9,647 nucleotides of DNA from an uncultured Bacteroidota bacterium (GTDB lineage: Bacteria; Bacteroidota; Bacteroidia; Flavobacteriales; Flavobacteriaceae), in NCBI GenBank assembly GCA_903837025.1, contig CAILTC010000629.1, positions 1 through 9,647 of the forward strand, read 5' to 3'. The notes below the pieces were generated by a model that was given only the letters and a program-made list of their open reading frames with translations, was not told the DNA's origin and did no database searches. Within the stretch, counting starts at the first letter, position 1. Each line of letters opens with the position of its first letter. Below are positions 7,223-9,647 of this stretch, piece by piece. A program made the translations under genes and the position numbers.

Positions 7223-8596
7223 ATGAAATATTATATCAACATATTTTTTGCATTTCTTTTCTCTTTGGGATTAGTTTCGTGCAACGCATCGGATAGTGTG
7301 TCAAAACCTGTTCCAGCTTACCCACAATATGGAACGCGATTTGATAAAATGCCTAAAAAAGAAAATGCGGTAATTTATCAAGTTAATATTCGTGCTTTTA
7401 GTGCGGCTGGAACCTTAAAAGGAGTTCAGGATAAACTTACCTATATTCAGGAACTTGGCGTAAATGTTATATATCTAATGCCTATTTATCCTGTTGGGGT
7501 TTTAAAATCGGCTGGCGGATTAGGTTCACCGTATGCTGTCAAGGACTATAAAGCAGTAAATTCAGAATTTGGTACTCTAGCAGATTTACAAGTTTTGGTT
7601 GAAGAAGCCCATAAAAAGAACATGGCAGTAATTTTGGATTGGGTTGCTAATCATACTTCATGGGATAATGCATGGATTACCGATCATCCCGATTGGTATC
7701 AAAAAGGGAGTGACGGTAAAATTATATCTCCGCCTAGCTTTAATGATGTTGCTCAATTGGATTTTTCGAACACAGAAATGCGTAAAGCGATGATTGATGC
7801 TATGTCCTATTGGATTTATACCGCGAACGTTGATGGTTTTAGATGTGATTATGCGGATAATGTTCCACCAAATTTTTGGTCAGATGCAATAACTCAACTT
7901 AGAAGTTTTAAACAAACCAATTTATTGTTTCTAGCTGAAGGAAAGAATGTTGCTAATTTTAACGCAGGTTTTGATTATACTTTTGGCTTTAATTTTTACG
8001 GTGCATTAAAAGATGTTTTTAGCAAAAGCCTCTCTGCAACTAGTTTACAAGATGCCAACGCATTAGAATATGCTAATAATTATAACGATTCACAACGAAT
8101 TGTAAGATACATTACCAATCATGATGTAAACCTTTCTGACGGTACGCCTCTAGAATTGTTTAACGGAAAGAAAGGATCTATGGCTGCATTTGTTGTTGCT
8201 GCGTATATGAAATCAGTACCAATGATTTATAACGGACAAGAACAAGGTTACGCAACTAGAATTCCATTTTTTACGCATACACCAATTAATTGGAGTACTG
8301 GCGATTTAGATATGTTAGCCGAATACAAGAAAATTATCGCTTTCAGAAACGCTAGTATTGCTTTAAAAACGGGTACTTACAAAGGATTTAGTAGTGATGC
8401 CATAAGTGCCTTTACTATGGAAACAGATACTGAAAAAGTCCTTGTCCTTGTCAATCTAACAAATACAGCTACTAAATATATAGTTCCAGCTCCTTTAAAA
8501 TCGATAGCTTGGAAAGATGGATTTAGCAGTGCTGATTCTCCATTATCTGCCGAGGTTAGTTTACAACCCTATCAATATTTGATTCTAAAAAATTAA
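7223..8596 (+). CDS. GH13 alpha-amylase family glycoside hydrolase, lipoprotein
   Basis: Hydrolyses internal alpha-1,4 links of starch-like glucans, probably at the cell surface in the role of SusG. The start at 7223 (after an A-rich run) places a normal signal peptide ahead of the lipobox LVSC at Cys20, giving 457 residues; the in-frame ATG at 7166 would add 19 lysine-rich residues and lies in a hairpin loop. The GH13 (beta/alpha)8 motifs are complete: IYQVNIRAFS (51-60), SPYAVKDY (102-109), region I DWVANH (139-144), region V QLDFSN (178-183), region II GFRCD with nucleophile Asp209, region III AEG with acid/base Glu239, and region IV TNHD with Asp301. A small C-terminal beta domain (about 388-457) follows. 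There is no obvious carbohydrate-binding insert, so it is much shorter than SusG (about 690 residues). Activity on starch is likely, but pullulan or cyclodextrin cleavage is possible. Confidence 0.95.
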   Translation: MKYYINIFFAFLFSLGLVSCNASDSVSKPVPAYPQYGTRFDKMPKKENAVIYQVNIRAFSAAGTLKGVQDKLTYIQELGVNVIYLMPIYPVGVLKSAGGLGSPYAVKDYKAVNSEFGTLADLQVLVEEAHKKNMAVILDWVANHTSWDNAWITDHPDWYQKGSDGKIISPPSFNDVAQLDFSNTEMRKAMIDAMSYWIYTANVDGFRCDYADNVPPNFWSDAITQLRSFKQTNLLFLAEGKNVANFNAGFDYTFGFNFYGALKDVFSKSLSATSLQDANALEYANNYNDSQRIVRYITNHDVNLSDGTPLELFNGKKGSMAAFVVAAYMKSVPMIYNGQEQGYATRIPFFTHTPINWSTGDLDMLAEYKKIIAFRNASIALKTGTYKGFSSDAISAFTMETDTEKVLVLVNLTNTATKYIVPAPLKSIAWKDGFSSADSPLSAEVSLQPYQYLILKN

Positions 8597-8607
8597 CTAA
8601 AACTAAA

Positions 8608-8631
8608 TTAGGTCACTAACCAGTGGCCTAA
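8608..8631 (+). terminator. Terminator-like hairpin after the amylase gene
   Basis: A 10-bp stem starts 11 bases after the amylase stop codon: TTAGGTCACT (8608-8617) pairs with AGTGGCCTAA (8622-8631) with one G-U wobble, closed by the tetraloop AACC. It is the most stable-looking short hairpin in the window. The following bases (AATACCAATTCATTT) lack a U-run, so intrinsic termination is plausible but unproven. It may instead protect the 3' end of the upstream mRNA. Confidence 0.5.
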
Positions 8632-8637
8632 AATACC

Positions 8638-8775
8638 AATTCATTTATTGCCGCTAAGGTACAAAGAGCATAGATTTAATAAATACAACTTTCTGTTTTA
8701 AGAAATTGAATTGTTTTTAAATCTTACCTACTTCGAACCTTTGTGTCTTTGTACCGTTGCGGTAATTTATTAATT
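8638..8775. repeat. Intergenic fold-back repeat with 8-base periodicity
   Basis: The arms at 8647-8666 and 8747-8766 are inverted copies: 17 Watson-Crick pairs, one G-U and two mismatches over 20 positions, with nine perfect pairs (GGTACAAAG and CTTTGTACC). Weaker symmetry (13 of 17 positions, partly overlapping the arms) extends outward to 8638 and 8775. Inside lie a perfect 8-bp stem, AGATTTAA (8672-8679) with TTAAATCT (8717-8724), and a 5-bp hairpin TTTCT (8690-8694) with AGAAA (8701-8705). The right arm is a run of octamers, CTTTGTGT, CTTTGTAC and CGTTGCGG (8739-8762). From memory, similar CTTTGTG/CTTTGCG strings are common between genes in flavobacteria, so this is probably a dispersed palindromic repeat rather than a locus-specific signal. 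No ORF is visible in it. Confidence 0.6.
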
Positions 8776-8792
8776 AAAAACTTAAAAAAAAC

Positions 8793-9647
8793 ATGAATTT
8801 TAAACCCAAGAAAACATTCGTTTCATTTTGTATTGGTAAAAATTGGATAGGCTTACTTTTTGTTTGTTTCACTGCTTTATTTGCACATGCTCAGCTAATT
8901 ACTTCACCGAATAAAAATCTTTCATTACAATTTGAATTGAAAGAAAATGGAGTTCCTTCTTACCAATTAAGCTTTAAAGGCAAGGCTGTTATCAAACCAA
9001 GTGCTTTAGGATTAGAAATGGCTGATGTTCCTTCGTTTATGGATGGTTTTTCTATCACAAATACAGCACAAAATTCTGTTGATACTTCATGGAATCCAGT
9101 TATGGGTGAGGAAAAAACAATCCGAAATAATTATAACGAGCTAGTGGTCACTTTGACACAAGCCAAAAATAACAATCGATACATTCGAATACGGTTTCGT
9201 TTATTCAACGATGGATTAGGCTTTCGATATGAATTTCCAAAACAAAATGAGTTGAATTATTTTGTAATTAAAGAAGAGCATACCGAATTTCAACTAGCCG
9301 GAGATCATAAAATTTTCTGGATTCCAGGAGATTACGATACCAATGAATACGCTTATACCACATCGAAGATTTCTGAAATTCCTGCTTTAATAAATAAAGC
9401 AACAGTGAATATGTATGCACAAAGTCCAATTAAAAATTTGGCAATACAAACTCCATCAATGATGAAATCTGAGGACGGATTATATATTAATATTCATGAA
9501 GCAGCATTAATTAATTATCCTGCCATGTCATTGAATGTTGATGCGAAAACCTTCAAAATGAGTTCACACCTTACCCCTGATGCGGTTGGTAACAATGGTT
9601 ATATGCAAACCGATGCTCAAACACCATGGCGAACGATCGTTGTAAGT
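8793..9647 (+). CDS. GH97 family glycoside hydrolase, SusB-like alpha-glucosidase (3' partial)
   Basis: Probable exo-acting alpha-glucosidase releasing glucose from imported malto-oligosaccharides in the periplasm. The frame runs open to the window end, giving 285 residues of an enzyme usually about 650-740 long. Seen: a signal peptide with hydrophobic core 19-30 and likely signal peptidase I cleavage after AHA (31-33), with no lipobox, fitting a soluble periplasmic protein; then the GH97 N-terminal beta-sandwich domain with WNPVMGEEKTIRNNYNEL (100-117), IRFRLFNDGLGFRYEFP (133-149) and FWIPGDYDTNEYAY (175-188). Glu185 may correspond to the Ca-binding Glu194 of SusB. The TIM barrel, with the residues that separate inverting alpha-glucosidases from retaining alpha-galactosidases, lies beyond the edge; glucosidase activity is inferred from the neighbours. 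The start at 8793 follows an A-run. It is 196 bases after the amylase gene, beyond a terminator-like hairpin and a repeat, so it may be transcribed partly on its own. Confidence 0.9.
   Translation, partial: MNFKPKKTFVSFCIGKNWIGLLFVCFTALFAHAQLITSPNKNLSLQFELKENGVPSYQLSFKGKAVIKPSALGLEMADVPSFMDGFSITNTAQNSVDTSWNPVMGEEKTIRNNYNELVVTLTQAKNNNRYIRIRFRLFNDGLGFRYEFPKQNELNYFVIKEEHTEFQLAGDHKIFWIPGDYDTNEYAYTTSKISEIPALINKATVNMYAQSPIKNLAIQTPSMMKSEDGLYINIHEAALINYPAMSLNVDAKTFKMSSHLTPDAVGNNGYMQTDAQTPWRTIVVS

Noticed and set aside
8740..8770. Possible promoter for the GH97 gene: TTTG at 8740-8743, 19 bases, then TAATTTAT at 8763-8770
   Set aside because: The spacing fits the Bacteroidota pattern, but the -7 element lacks the final TTG part of TAnnTTTG, and TTTG is part of the octamer repeat, so the match may be chance.

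Overview
This window reads as part of a polysaccharide utilisation locus (PUL) of the starch/alpha-glucan (Sus-like) type from a member of the Bacteroidota, most likely a Flavobacterium-like flavobacterium. The signs are an AT-rich sequence, start codons preceded by A-rich stretches with no Shine-Dalgarno motif, an adjacent SusC/SusD pair, lipoprotein signals on the surface proteins, and an intergenic repeat of a kind I associate with flavobacterial genomes. All genes lie on the + strand.

Layout. 1-1113: a FecR-type anti-sigma factor, cut at its N-terminus by the window edge. 1114-1244: leader with two overlapping, mutually exclusive hairpins. 1245-4505: SusC-like TonB-dependent transporter with an N-terminal STN signalling domain. 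4516-6009: SusD-like glycan-binding lipoprotein. 6023-7117: SusE-like starch-binding lipoprotein. 7118-7222: gap with a long imperfect hairpin. 7223-8596: GH13 alpha-amylase-family lipoprotein. 8597-8792: gap with a terminator-like hairpin followed by a roughly 140-base fold-back repeat. 8793-9647: N-terminal 285 residues of a GH97 (SusB-like) glucosidase, cut by the window end.

Working model. Alpha-glucan is bound at the cell surface by SusD and SusE and shortened by the GH13 lipoprotein. Oligosaccharides cross the outer membrane through SusC, and the GH97 enzyme trims them in the periplasm. The STN domain on SusC next to a FecR anti-sigma suggests that substrate at the transporter releases an ECF sigma factor, presumably encoded just upstream, to switch the locus on. 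The Bacteroides thetaiotaomicron sus operon is instead controlled by SusR.

The protein-coding content is recognisable and I found no undescribed protein system. The least explained sequence is non-coding: the switch-like leader before susC, the hairpin before the amylase gene, and the octamer-periodic fold-back before the GH97 gene.
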